Assembly: GCA_009699165.1 (NCBI GenBank)
Contig: WLOR01000011.1
Span: 1-19,329, forward strand
Origin: Actinomycetota bacterium
GTDB lineage: Bacteria > Actinomycetota > Actinomycetes > Nanopelagicales > Nanopelagicaceae
Length of the DNA: 19,329 bases
Direction: 5' to 3'
Below, in pieces: positions 6,062 to 14,321 of this stretch (position 1 is the stretch's first letter; every line of letters begins with the position of its first letter). The notes beneath the pieces are model-generated. The model made no database searches, was not told the DNA's origin, and was given only the letters and a program-made list of their open reading frames with translations. The position numbers were made by a program, and so were the translations under genes.

Positions 6062-7256
6062 GAATCTCTTTCAATCCAGCAATCAGGCGATCAACATCTT
6101 CACGTGTTGAATAAGGAGCAAGTCCGGCGCGTAGAGCACCCGAATCTCCAAGTCCTAGCGCACGAGAGACTTCGAGTGCATAGAAATTATGCGCTGGAAG
6201 TGTGACTTTCTTGTTAGCCATAGCTTTATAAATCTCGGAACTATCGTGGCCAGCAAATGAAAAGAAGATTGTTGGAGTTCTGTGCTTGGCATGACCATAC
6301 ATCGTTACACCTGGTAGAGCTTTAATCGCACTTTCCATGTACTCCAATAATTCATCTTCATATTTTTCTAGTGCCGTCATTGAGTTGACGATTTTTTCGC
6401 GACGGGTTGTGCCTGACCCTGGCGCCATATCTGCAATGAAATTAACTGCTGCAATACAACCGGCCATCAATTCATACGGCAAAGTACCGAACTCAAATTT
6501 TTCCGGAACGTTATTTGTCGCTGGTAAAAGTTTGTCATTGTTGAGAGTCTGCAAGAGTGCAGGTGAGGCCGCTAAGGCGGCGCAGTGAGGACCCATCAAC
6601 TTATAGAAGGAGAAGCCATAGAAATCAGCGCCGATTTCCTTAGCGCTGATAGCGGCATGGGGAGTGAGATGAACTCCGTCGACGAAAAATAGCGCTCCGA
6701 CTTTGTGGACTGCGACTCCAATCTCCTTGAGATTTGGGCGCGTGCCTAGAGTATTTCCTGCTCCAGTAATAGCTACAAGCTTTGTCTTATTTGTCAGAAC
6801 AGCCTCTACTGCTTCAACTGATAACTCTGATGTCTGAGTATCAAACTCAGCCCAGCGAACGGTTGCGCCTGCGGCTTCAGCGGCCTGAATCCATGGACGA
6901 ATATTGGAATCATGGTCAAGGCGTGAAACAACAATCTCATCGCCGGGTCCCCAGTTCTTAGCAAGGGTCCTGGAAAAGTCATAACTCAACTGCGTCCATG
7001 AACGGCCATACACAACACCACTTGGATCTACATCAATGAGATCTCCAACAGCTTTCCGAAACTCTAGGACTATCTCTTCGGCATTTTTCTCAGACTCTGT
7101 ATTTACGTTTCGATTAGAGATTGGCTTAGTAATAGCGTCGGCAATTGCCACACCCACAACATCGGGAACCTGACTTCCACCTGGGCCGTCAAAGTATGCA
7201 AGGCCAGTATTTAGTGCAGGAAAATGCGAGCGAATCTTTGTAACATCGTATGTCAT
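6054..7256 (-). CDS. Cysteine desulfurase-like PLP enzyme without the catalytic cysteine
   Basis: 400-aa fold-type I PLP protein of the 'cysteine desulfurase-like' family (TIGR01976 type, aminotransferase class V). Start set at ATG 7256, because the longer frame to 7325 lies inside the preceding gene and the family begins near MTYDVTKIRSHFPAL. Seen: FDGPGGSQVP (22-31), DHDSN (114-118), GAGNTLGTRPNL (166-177), Asp193/His196 in VDGVHLTPH and the Schiff-base Lys219 in FYGFSFYKLMGPH. Where SufS enzymes have RxGxxCAQP, this protein has LRAGLAPYST near the C-terminus, with no cysteine, so sulfur mobilisation from cysteine is unlikely. The reaction is unknown. It is the last gene of the operon, 13 nt behind the class III aminotransferase; its end overlaps mshD. 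Confidence 0.87.
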   Translation of the reverse strand: MTYDVTKIRSHFPALNTGLAYFDGPGGSQVPDVVGVAIADAITKPISNRNVNTESEKNAEEIVLEFRKAVGDLIDVDPSGVVYGRSWTQLSYDFSRTLAKNWGPGDEIVVSRLDHDSNIRPWIQAAEAAGATVRWAEFDTQTSELSVEAVEAVLTNKTKLVAITGAGNTLGTRPNLKEIGVAVHKVGALFFVDGVHLTPHAAISAKEIGADFYGFSFYKLMGPHCAALAASPALLQTLNNDKLLPATNNVPEKFEFGTLPYELMAGCIAAVNFIADMAPGSGTTRREKIVNSMTALEKYEDELLEYMESAIKALPGVTMYGHAKHRTPTIFFSFAGHDSSEIYKAMANKKVTLPAHNFYALEVSRALGLGDSGALRAGLAPYSTREDVDRLIAGLKEILS

Positions 7257-7269
7257 AAAGCGCAGAGTA

Positions 7270-8619
7270 TCACTGGGTGAGTTCGGCACACATAGTGCGA
7301 AATGCATGCGTATGTGCATCGACATCGGCGGCTGTTGTATCAGGACACATGAGTGCCATGTTATGAAACGGGGTTATCAGAAAGCCATCATTGAGCATTC
7401 GTAAGTGAATGTACTGTTCTAATTCGAAATCGCCAGCGTTATTGGCATCGGCACCAGTCACTGGAGCGGTTTTTCCAAACATGTATTCACCACGTGCACC
7501 AAGACGATTACAAGTCCACGGTAAATCAAACTCCTTAATCGCCGCGTCTACTCCATCTGACCACCGAGTACCCAGATCAATCATGCGATCGAAGTTTTCC
7601 TGCGTTAAGACTTCGGTTAATGTTGCGCGCATCGATGCAAGAGATAGTGCATTTCCAGCCAAGGTTCCGCCGATACCACCAGTATCGATGATCTCTAACT
7701 CAACCATTTTCTTAATTGAATCCGCAATCGCCTGGGTCATTCCGAATGTTCCTGTTGGAATTCCACCTGCTATTGCCTTGCCAATCGTCAAGAAATCTGG
7801 CTTTAAACCGCGATCGGCGGTCATTCCACCGGGGCCGACAGATATTGTGTGAGTCTCGTCGATAATCAAAATCGCACCGTATTTTTTAGCTAACTCTTGA
7901 ACCGCTTCTAAGTACCCAGCTTGTGGCAAAACGATGCCTACGTTTGTCATCGCCGGCTCCATCAAAATAGCTGCAACGTCTCCGTGCGCGAGAGCCTTCT
8001 CCATTCCCGCTATGTCATTGAACTCAACTACTCGGGTTGTAACATCAAGTGCAACCGGTGCACCAATATTTCCTTCACGGGCTACTGTATTTCCATCTGC
8101 ATCTAGCGTTGCAAAAGTCTCATCAACACTTCCGTGATAACAACGATCGATAACCACAATCTTTGAACGCCCAGTAATCATTCTTGAATAACGGATCACA
8201 TGGCGATTTGCATCGGTAGCCGAGACCGTGAACTGCCATAAAGGTAATCCGAAGCGACGTGCAAGTTCAGCTGAAACGACTGCCGCATCAGCTGTAGGTA
8301 GCATCGCTGTTATTCCCTTACCAACTTGTTCGCGTATGGCAGCAATAGTTGCATCAGGTGAGTGGCCAGTCATCGATCCCGTATCACCTAAACAAAAATC
8401 GATATAGGAGTTTCCATCCACATCTTTAAATCGTGCGCCTTTGGCAGAGTCTATAAAGATTGGATATGCACCGGGCCACTTTGCCATCCAAGACATTGGA
8501 ACGCCTGCCGGCATATTAGCTTTACCAGTTTCAAAAAGCTCTCCACTCTTTGGGTGTAAAGCCAGAAAACGTAAATCTTCTTTTGCGCGAAGTGTGGCCA
8601 AATGTGTGCGGTTAATCAT
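7270..8619 (-). CDS. Class III aminotransferase (glutamate-1-semialdehyde aminomutase-like)
   Basis: 449-aa PLP enzyme of aminotransferase class III. Motifs: VDGNSYIDFCLGDTGSMTGHSP (in two blocks, 67-88), YHGSVDE (161-167), LMEPAM (219-224), IIDETHT with Asp254 binding the pyridine nitrogen (252-258), and LTIGKAIAGGIP with the PLP Lys281 (278-288). It resembles HemL but I would not call it HemL: it carries a 40-residue N-terminal extension, and its neighbours are sugar-type genes rather than heme genes. Amino donor and acceptor are unknown. Start ATG 8619 is two bases behind the epimerase stop; the stop lies 13 nt ahead of the next start, so translation is coupled on both sides. Cytoplasmic. 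Confidence 0.9.
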   Translation of the reverse strand: MINRTHLATLRAKEDLRFLALHPKSGELFETGKANMPAGVPMSWMAKWPGAYPIFIDSAKGARFKDVDGNSYIDFCLGDTGSMTGHSPDATIAAIREQVGKGITAMLPTADAAVVSAELARRFGLPLWQFTVSATDANRHVIRYSRMITGRSKIVVIDRCYHGSVDETFATLDADGNTVAREGNIGAPVALDVTTRVVEFNDIAGMEKALAHGDVAAILMEPAMTNVGIVLPQAGYLEAVQELAKKYGAILIIDETHTISVGPGGMTADRGLKPDFLTIGKAIAGGIPTGTFGMTQAIADSIKKMVELEIIDTGGIGGTLAGNALSLASMRATLTEVLTQENFDRMIDLGTRWSDGVDAAIKEFDLPWTCNRLGARGEYMFGKTAPVTGADANNAGDFELEQYIHLRMLNDGFLITPFHNMALMCPDTTAADVDAHTHAFRTMCAELTQ

Positions 8620-8621
8620 TG

Positions 8622-9395
8622 TTAATCCATATCCAATCGCTCGAAAACAAATAACGCCTCTATGTAGTCCTCACCCGTGATGCCCAGGTTTTGTGCATCA
8701 GGTGGCGCAGTCTGCGGTTCAATGCAGACTCCTTCGCTATCTTCGGTGAATACAACCCACCACGGTGCATCACTTTCGATAGAGATTCGGGCAACGTCTT
8801 CCCAGACTACGGCCGGCGTGCCTTTAATTCCTGTAAAGGCGTCGTCCCATGGCGGCGGTGTTGGCGCAGTGCGTTCGCCTGTTGGAATTCCCTCAAAGTT
8901 TCTAACAAGCATCTCTGTGGCATCAAACTCAACTTCGGCACTGCCTCCACGATCTAGATCCCTTGCAAACCATGGGTGCATACCCATCCAGACTGGAATA
9001 TCACAGCCGTTAGCATCGTATTCAAGTGACCAACGAATGGCATCATCTAAAACTTCGATTCGTTGTTCAACCGTTGCACCGTTATATGGCGCAGGTAGAT
9101 GCAGGAGTGAGCGCCCAGGGCCTATCTCTTGCCAAGACGAGATTAATCCAAATCCATGGAGTGCATGCGGAGGATCAATCGTTGCTGGAAGTTGAAAGCT
9201 CTCGCCCTTTGAATTCTTAATCAATCCATCGTTGATTCGACCCGCCCATGGCGCCATTGAGTACCAACCTGAAGTATGAACTTGACCTCGAAATGGAACC
9301 GCAAACTCATTCTCACGCCATTTCAGCGAGACGATTCGAGCACCATTGTCATCATCAATTGCTATTTGGAACTCTGCATCATCAATGAACTGCAT
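8622..9395 (-). CDS. Aldose 1-epimerase (mutarotase)-like protein
   Basis: 257-aa protein of the galactose-mutarotase fold. Visible: SMAPWAGRINDGL (46-58, the PWxGRI motif that binds sugar), HALHGFG with His77/His80 (77-83), MGMHPWF with His140 (137-143) as catalytic acid, and CIEPQTAPPDA with Glu226 as catalytic base (224-234). Family members interconvert alpha and beta anomers of hexoses. Length is somewhat below the 300-350 of GalM, typical of the shorter bacterial subgroup. Its ATG lies 14 nt inside the end of the sugar kinase gene, so the two are coupled and probably act on the same sugar. No signal peptide. Confidence 0.9.
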   Translation of the reverse strand: MQFIDDAEFQIAIDDDNGARIVSLKWRENEFAVPFRGQVHTSGWYSMAPWAGRINDGLIKNSKGESFQLPATIDPPHALHGFGLISSWQEIGPGRSLLHLPAPYNGATVEQRIEVLDDAIRWSLEYDANGCDIPVWMGMHPWFARDLDRGGSAEVEFDATEMLVRNFEGIPTGERTAPTPPPWDDAFTGIKGTPAVVWEDVARISIESDAPWWVVFTEDSEGVCIEPQTAPPDAQNLGITGEDYIEALFVFERLDMD

Positions 9396-10296
9396 TATTT
9401 TCCATCTCTTCTACTAATTCGTGCTTGTAAGGAGGCTCTGCGCCAGCTCGAGAACATGTTATACCTGCTGCAATCGCAGCTTTTCGCAGTACAGCATTGA
9501 GAGTATGTCCTTGCAATCCAGCCAAAGAGTATTGAACAACACCTTCAACAACGATTGCACCAACAGTGTCACCGGCACCTACTGTATCTACAACGGCTAC
9601 TTTCGCACCGCTAACTTCTTCCATCCCATGTTCTGTAAATCCAATTAATCCCTGGGCTCCTCTAGTAACAACAACACATACAACACCTTGAGAAATCCAA
9701 CGCTGTGCAACTTCATCAAGAGTCTCATCTGGATAGAGCCAGTTAATATCATCGTCACTGACTTTTACTACCGATGAAATACTGACCCATTTCTCAACAG
9801 CATCTGCGTATATTTTCCTATCACCAATTACAGATGGGCGAATATTCGGATCAAAGATAATTGGCGCGAACTCAGCGACCTGCACTGCCCAGTCAAACAA
9901 AACTGATGCACCAGGCTCAATAATCGTCACAAGCGTTCCAATGTGGAGCACAGAGGGTTTGTGCCTTTCGGGATCAGGCAACCATGTTGATTCAAAGTCG
10001 AACGTTGCGGTTGCGTCAATGAGAAACTCGTAACTTGCTCCGCCATTTGAATCGAGAGTTACTGTTGCTGTACATGTTGGTTTATCACTTGTTAAGCAGT
10101 GAGTCAGTCCAACACCATCTCGATCCAAGACTTTACGAGCATTCACGCCATATGCATCGGTTGAAATGCCATCGATGAAATCAACGTCATAGCCCAGGCG
10201 GGCCAAAGCTTTTGCGGTATTAGCAGGGCCTCCTCCAACGACATCTCCCGATGGCAAGATGTCGATAAGAACTTCACCAGCTACCCAAATGCTCAA
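9382..10296 (-). CDS. PfkB-family sugar kinase (fructokinase-like)
   Basis: 304-aa ribokinase-fold kinase. Motifs: IWVAGEVLIDILPSG at the start, GGGPANTAKALARLG (21-35, PfkB signature 1 region), FDPNIRPS (148-155), SDDDINWL and the second signature DTVGAGDTVGAI (237-248) with catalytic Asp243. The text is closest to fructokinases in this family, but ribose, deoxy-gluconate and others use the same fold, so substrate is unproven. The start is TTG at 10296, overlapping the upstream stop by four bases (TTGA) and preceded at 7 nt by GGGAG; it yields the expected N-terminus, while no ATG does. Function would be phosphorylation of the sugar handled by the following epimerase. Confidence 0.9.
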   Translation of the reverse strand: MSIWVAGEVLIDILPSGDVVGGGPANTAKALARLGYDVDFIDGISTDAYGVNARKVLDRDGVGLTHCLTSDKPTCTATVTLDSNGGASYEFLIDATATFDFESTWLPDPERHKPSVLHIGTLVTIIEPGASVLFDWAVQVAEFAPIIFDPNIRPSVIGDRKIYADAVEKWVSISSVVKVSDDDINWLYPDETLDEVAQRWISQGVVCVVVTRGAQGLIGFTEHGMEEVSGAKVAVVDTVGAGDTVGAIVVEGVVQYSLAGLQGHTLNAVLRKAAIAAGITCSRAGAEPPYKHELVEEMENNAVH

Positions 10297-10784
10297 CTTA
10301 GTTCTCCCTTGCGCGCTAAAAACTCTGCAATTACCTCGACACCAAGCAAGTGATCTTGTACTTGAGGCAAGCCACTAATTAATAGGATTCCCATAAAGCC
10401 TAGGCCAGTTACATTTAAAGGTAGTGCACCGCCATGTATTGCATGAGTCTGTTCGGATAGGGAATTCTTTTGATACCAATCGATACCCTGCTCTTGCGCT
10501 AATACTCTTTCAAAGATCGTTGAATGTCCTGTCGCCATTGTTACGCGAGCTTTACGTGCAATCCATGCGTCATTGTCAGGCGTAGACCCTGGCAGTGATG
10601 CATGAAAAACTACCCAATCTTTTAATCGCACTTCAACTGCAATAGGAAGTGATCGATCCAAACCAATTTTCTTGGCAATCTCACCAATCTCTATAGCCTC
10701 AGCCTGCGTCAGCGAAGGAAGCATTAGCGTGCGCTCTTCTAGAGCAAGACCTTCGCTCGTAAATCCACCCGTCGTTTCGACCAC
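10293..10784 (-). CDS. HbpS/UPF0303-like protein (DUF336, 'heme-degrading domain' family)
   Basis: 163-aa protein of the GlcG/HbpS-like UPF0303 family. Seen: EERTLMLPSLTQAEAIEIG (16-34), the family opening, the DAWIARKARVTMATGHST block (76-93), THAIHGGALPLNV and GFMGILLISGLPQVQDHLLG toward the C-terminus with the conserved DH. Databases name relatives 'heme-degrading' after Streptomyces HbpS, but UPF0303 members have no proven activity. Start is GTG 10784; an internal ATG at 10724 would cut off the conserved EER-LxLPSL opening, so I reject it. It is the first gene of the five-gene operon and divergent to the aldo/keto reductase with a 27-bp spacer. No signal peptide, so cytoplasmic. Confidence 0.85.
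   Translation of the reverse strand: MVETTGGFTSEGLALEERTLMLPSLTQAEAIEIGEIAKKIGLDRSLPIAVEVRLKDWVVFHASLPGSTPDNDAWIARKARVTMATGHSTIFERVLAQEQGIDWYQKNSLSEQTHAIHGGALPLNVTGLGFMGILLISGLPQVQDHLLGVEVIAEFLARKGELS
10304..10308 (-). promoter_or_regulatory. Ribosome binding site deciding the TTG start of the sugar kinase
   Basis: GGGAG on the minus strand lies seven bases before TTG 10296, inside the end of the preceding gene. It supports the TTG start. Confidence 0.6.
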
Positions 10785-10805
10785 GGCTCAATTGTGCCTT
10801 ACTCT
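10777..10805 (+). promoter_or_regulatory. Promoter of the aldo/keto reductase gene, leaderless type
   Basis: TCGACC at 10777-10782 (four matches to TTGACA) and TACTCT at 10800-10805 stand 17 bp apart; six bases further is the ATG at 10812. The -35 lies inside the divergent GTG-start gene. A minus-strand promoter for that gene must use the same few bases. Confidence 0.5.
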
Positions 10806-10811
10806 GGCGCC

Positions 10812-11735
10812 ATGATTACTATTCCCGAAACCGACCTCGTTGTTCACCCCTTATGCCTAGGTGGAAATGTTTTTGGCTGGAGTGCTGACCAGGCTCAATC
10901 GAAATCTGTCCTAGATGCTTACTCAAGCCATGGTGGCAACTTCATCGATACCGCCGATGTCTACAGCGAATGGAAAGAGGGAAACGTCGGTGGAGACTCT
11001 GAAAAAATAATCGGCTCCTGGATGAAAGAGCGTGGAAATCGAGAGCAGATAGTCGTTGCAACAAAGGTTTCTAAACTATCTACTCGTCCCGGATTATCAG
11101 CGGCCAATATTCTTACCGCCTGCGAAGAGTCGTTAAATCGCTTACAAACTGACTACATCGATCTTTACTACAGCCATGAAGATGATGCATCCGTACCTCT
11201 TGAAGAGGTTTTTGGCGCATATGCGCAGTTAATTGCGCAAGGCAAGGTTCGCTATATCGCGGCATCAAACTTTTCTTCTCCGCGACTACAAGAGGCACTA
11301 GCTTTCAGTGCAGATAACTCACTTCCCTCATACATCGCCGTGCAAGATCGATACAACTTAGTTGCCCGCGAACCTTTTGAGTCAGAGACAGCGCCCATTT
11401 TGGCCGAGCACTCAATCTCGTGTATTCCATATTTTGGTCTTGCTCGTGGATTTTTAACCGGAAAATATCGTCCAGGAATCACGGTTGATTCTGTCCGAGC
11501 ATCTGGCGTCACTGAATATTTAAATGAAAAGGGTTACGCCGTCATAACTGCCTTGGATGAGATTGCCAAAAACCACAACACTACGATTAGCGCCATCGCA
11601 CTTGGTTGGGTTCGTGCAAATCCAATGGTTAGCACACCTATTGCATCGGCCCGCACGGTTGATCAGCTCAACGAAATCATTCCAGTTATCGCACTGACTC
11701 CAGAAGAAGTTAATTCGCTCAACAGAATTTCGTGA
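10812..11735 (+). CDS. Aldo/keto reductase
   Basis: 307-aa NADPH-type oxidoreductase with a TIM barrel. Catalytic tetrad visible: Asp49 and Tyr51-like aromatic in NFIDTADVYSEW (43-54), Lys85 in VVATKV, His122 in DLYYSHEDD. Further family text: GGDSEKIIGSWMKER (60-74), ALGWVRANPMVSTPIAS near the C-terminus, which binds the cofactor's phosphate. The start is ATG 10812, not 10794, because a -10 TACTCT ends at 10805 and the family begins near MITIPETDLVVHPLCLGGN. It is divergent from the five-gene operon, so may belong to the same pathway (reducing or oxidising a sugar or aldehyde). The substrate cannot be told. Ends 27 nt ahead of the convergent tRNA. Confidence 0.92.
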   Translation: MITIPETDLVVHPLCLGGNVFGWSADQAQSKSVLDAYSSHGGNFIDTADVYSEWKEGNVGGDSEKIIGSWMKERGNREQIVVATKVSKLSTRPGLSAANILTACEESLNRLQTDYIDLYYSHEDDASVPLEEVFGAYAQLIAQGKVRYIAASNFSSPRLQEALAFSADNSLPSYIAVQDRYNLVAREPFESETAPILAEHSISCIPYFGLARGFLTGKYRPGITVDSVRASGVTEYLNEKGYAVITALDEIAKNHNTTISAIALGWVRANPMVSTPIASARTVDQLNEIIPVIALTPEEVNSLNRIS

Positions 11736-11761
11736 GCCACATAAAGCGATAGTACCCATTG

Positions 11762-11834
11762 AGCCGCCTTCGGGAATCGAACCCGAGACCTTCGCTTTAC
11801 GAGAGCGACGCTCTACCAACTGAGCTAAGGCGGC
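11762..11834 (-). tRNA. tRNA-Thr (anticodon CGT)
   Basis: Full cloverleaf on the minus strand. Acceptor GCCGCCT (from 11834) pairs with AGGCGGC (to 11763), discriminator U at 11762. D-arm GCTC/GAGC with the AGTTGGTA loop; anticodon stem TCGCT/AGCGA around loop CTCGTAA, giving CGT; T-arm TCGGG-TTCGATT-CCCGA. All stems fully paired, variable loop five bases. No CCA is encoded. The 5' end is only 7 nt behind the stop of the membrane protein gene on the same strand, so its promoter must lie in that gene or it is cut from the longer transcript. Confidence 0.97.
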
Positions 11835-11841
11835 GTAACCG

Positions 11842-13590
11842 CTAGCCAATAATAGGCACTACTTTCCACTTCGTTTTAATATTTTCCTTATTTATAGGGT
11901 AAAGCAAGCATGAATCCACTAAGTTTTTGGTGGCGATAACGTTCTTTATGCTGGCCTCGAGTACTTGCGAAGTTGAAGAAGTATCAATCCCGTAATCAGT
12001 TGGCTCACCGCCTGAATAACCCTGCAGAGTTGGTTTTGAGTACAGCGCTGAAAGCACTTGTGCGTCAATTATCCATGCATACATAGCTCTTTGACGAATC
12101 TGTGCATCTGATGGAACAACTGAAAAACTCTTGCACTGGGCAAAATCTGCCTTGGATTTCTTCGCAATGCTAACAATTTTCAACTCATCTGCGGTCCAAC
12201 GACCAACGTTTGGAGTGCTCTCAGCAAGAATTAGTACGACTACCACCAAAGGCAGCGAGATCTTTAAAAGCCTTGAATTGAAATGAACTTTACCGATCCG
12301 GCCGCTTGGACTGAAGTAGTCAATTAATTTATCTAAAATTACAGCAACTGCTAACGATGCCATCATGTATTGAAAGGTATGGATTCGACTAAGCGCCCTG
12401 AGCGAGTTGAAACCCGGAAGCTGCTCAAATGTAAGAAACCAAAAACTAAATCCCCGTGCATCTTTTAGGATCAGAAGTTCAACAAAACTAACTGAAACCA
12501 AAATCATGAGTGGGACGCGCAATAACTCCCGATTTATGCTTAGATTTTTTCGCATTGCAATCGCGATTGTTACTAATAAAATTGCAAGGAAAGCAGGAGT
12601 AAAGCCCATTCCGGGTTCACCGGTGCCGGGCAATCCATAACTAAAGAGTTTTTGAAGTACTCTTCCGAAGAGCAGATTATCCGAGGGCGGGTTAAAGAAA
12701 TCTGTAAAAGTTGGGCTGAAAAATGAGACTGTTGAGGCTTCGCGTACAGTCCTGAAAGAAGTGTCGAATACATAGATTTTAAGGAATATGAATGTTAAGG
12801 GTATAGACAGGATAATTGGAACAAGTATGGTCTTGAGTAAATTCTTGAAATCTATTCTTTTGAAAGAGCGTTGAAGGAATAATTTGAGATTTAGTAAGAT
12901 GTTGTCGTGGAGTTTATTTTTCGATGCACACCAGAAAATGTAAATAGCAGCTCCAAGACCACTATAGAGAAGTGAGAAGATGAAGGCGTATATAGATGAA
13001 AGCGCCAGAAGCAGCGATAGATTCAACGCCAGCGTTAAGTAGAGTATTTTGCCCCTGAACGTTTGAGCATGCATAAACCCGAATCCAGCCAAGATTATCC
13101 AGCCGACAAAGGGATATAAGACGTGCTGTACATGAGTACTTTGTGCCCACATTGTTGAGTTGTAACCCCAATAGATCACTAAAACTGCGCCAGGGATGGC
13201 TCTGAGTTTGAGTTTGTGGGCTATTAAGACCGCCGAATAGGCCGAAAAGAGCTGGACCAACACGGTTGTCACTAACCAGGCGTTGAGCATCCCAAATCCA
13301 GCGCCGCGAAAAATCGAGTGGATGAACCCTTGTAAAAAGAAACTATCGGAAAAGACAAGGGTGTCGTGTGTTGGATAGAAGAAGAGAGTTTGGGACAGAC
13401 CAGTATGGCCAGTAAAAAACTGATACCAGTGCTCGTAGAGAACCATGGTAAAACGCGCATCACCATTATCACCTGGCAAAAAACCATGCCCTAATAGATC
13501 TGTGTGGCGCCAAAACCAAAGCGAGCAGACTAGAAATACAAGATTAAAAGAGAGATACCGTTTATGAGTTAACGTCACGATTGAGTTCAT
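11842..13590 (-). CDS. Polytopic membrane protein, GT-C glycosyltransferase-like
   Basis: 582-aa protein with roughly ten to twelve hydrophobic segments and short loops. After the first membrane helix (SFNLVFLVCSLWFW) comes LGHGFLPGDNGDARFTMVLYEHWY (in two blocks, 33-56): acidic residues Asp41 and Asp44 in the first outer loop are what GT-C enzymes using lipid-linked sugar donors have in that place. A soluble C-terminal part (after about 470) follows the last helices. It is third in the run after UDP-glucuronate decarboxylase and a GT2 enzyme, five bases behind the latter, which supports a role in surface glycan assembly. Phe, Tyr, Lys and Ile are frequent and the DNA looks more AT-rich than its neighbours. 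No specific family recognised. Confidence 0.78.
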   Translation of the reverse strand: MNSIVTLTHKRYLSFNLVFLVCSLWFWRHTDLLGHGFLPGDNGDARFTMVLYEHWYQFFTGHTGLSQTLFFYPTHDTLVFSDSFFLQGFIHSIFRGAGFGMLNAWLVTTVLVQLFSAYSAVLIAHKLKLRAIPGAVLVIYWGYNSTMWAQSTHVQHVLYPFVGWIILAGFGFMHAQTFRGKILYLTLALNLSLLLALSSIYAFIFSLLYSGLGAAIYIFWCASKNKLHDNILLNLKLFLQRSFKRIDFKNLLKTILVPIILSIPLTFIFLKIYVFDTSFRTVREASTVSFFSPTFTDFFNPPSDNLLFGRVLQKLFSYGLPGTGEPGMGFTPAFLAILLVTIAIAMRKNLSINRELLRVPLMILVSVSFVELLILKDARGFSFWFLTFEQLPGFNSLRALSRIHTFQYMMASLAVAVILDKLIDYFSPSGRIGKVHFNSRLLKISLPLVVVVLILAESTPNVGRWTADELKIVSIAKKSKADFAQCKSFSVVPSDAQIRQRAMYAWIIDAQVLSALYSKPTLQGYSGGEPTDYGIDTSSTSQVLEASIKNVIATKNLVDSCLLYPINKENIKTKWKVVPIIG

Positions 13591-13595
13591 CGTTA

Positions 13596-14321
13596 TTAGT
13601 AGGATTTAGCTCGAACTATCAGATTGTATTTAATAATGCAGTAGATTGCACGAAAGCCATCTTTCCATGTAATTTTCTTGCCCTCAGCATATGTACGGCC
13701 TTGATATGAAATTGGCACCTCATATACGCGTGCACGCATCTTTGCTAATTTTGCCGTGATTTCTGGCTCTAAGCCAAAACGTCTCTCTTGAATATTGAGT
13801 TTAAGCGCAAACTCCGTACGCATGAATTTATAACAGGTCTCCATGTCGGTTAAATCTAAGTTAGTAAATATATTCGATAGTGTCGTCAAGAAATCATTAC
13901 CTACTCGATGCCAGTAATAAAGGGCTCTACGAGAGTCATACGTCAAGAACCTTGAACCGAACACTGCATCTGCGCGTCCATCTAAAAGAGGGGCAAGTAA
14001 GCGCGGATACTCCTCTGGCGAATACTCTAGATCTGCATCCTGAATAACCATGTAGGGTTTTGAGCACGACTTGATTCCCTGCGCAATAGAAAAGCCTTTG
14101 CCCGAGTTCTTTTCATTTCTTGTGTACTCGATGCGTTTATCTTTGATCGCCTTAATTATCTCTGCTGATTTATCCGTCGAACAGTCGTCAATAATAATTA
14201 CTTGCCCAACGCTTGGTTGCGCTAAAACCCTTGTAAGAAGGGCCAAAATCGTATTTTCTTCGTTGAAGCACGGGATAACAACACTGAGGCAGCCCCGTGA
14301 TGAATCTTTAGTCCTTGCCAT
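13596..14321 (-). CDS. Family 2 glycosyltransferase (DPM1/GtrB-like catalytic domain)
   Basis: 241-aa GT-A glycosyltransferase. LSVVIPCFNEENTI at residues 12-25, VIIIDDCSTD (41-50), DADLEY with the DxD metal/nucleotide site Asp95/Asp97 (95-100), AVFGSRF (119-125), and the METCYKFMR block typical of dolichyl- or polyprenyl-phosphate hexosyltransferases. There are no C-terminal membrane helices, so it should attach to the membrane by contacts only. Start: ATG 14321 overlaps the stop of the upstream gene by one base (TAATG) and fits the family start; the longer frame to 14396 would only add residues within the other gene. Likely product: polyprenyl-P-sugar for the GT-C-like protein encoded next. 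Confidence 0.92.
   Translation of the reverse strand: MARTKDSSRGCLSVVIPCFNEENTILALLTRVLAQPSVGQVIIIDDCSTDKSAEIIKAIKDKRIEYTRNEKNSGKGFSIAQGIKSCSKPYMVIQDADLEYSPEEYPRLLAPLLDGRADAVFGSRFLTYDSRRALYYWHRVGNDFLTTLSNIFTNLDLTDMETCYKFMRTEFALKLNIQERRFGLEPEITAKLAKMRARVYEVPISYQGRTYAEGKKITWKDGFRAIYCIIKYNLIVRAKSY

Noticed and set aside
7257..7325. Longer N-terminus for the desulfurase-like protein (423 aa)
   Set aside because: The extra residues overlap the aminotransferase gene and do not look like the family; ATG 7256 gives the normal start 13 nt behind the previous stop.
7270..8619. Calling the aminotransferase HemL (heme synthesis), with the HbpS-like gene as support
   Set aside because: The neighbours are a sugar kinase and an epimerase; no other heme gene is near; the N-terminal extension and loops differ from HemL as I know it.
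11520..11849. 109-aa minus-strand frame containing ALAQLVERRSRKAKVSGSIPEGGS
   Set aside because: It is the well-known false translation across a tRNA gene; the frame covers tRNA-Thr at 11762-11834 and runs antisense through the aldo/keto reductase.
11736..11850. tRNA-Thr as an attachment site for an integrated island
   Set aside because: The tRNA 3' end points toward the aldo/keto reductase, not the glycan genes. I found no direct repeat of its 3' end, no integrase and no phage gene.
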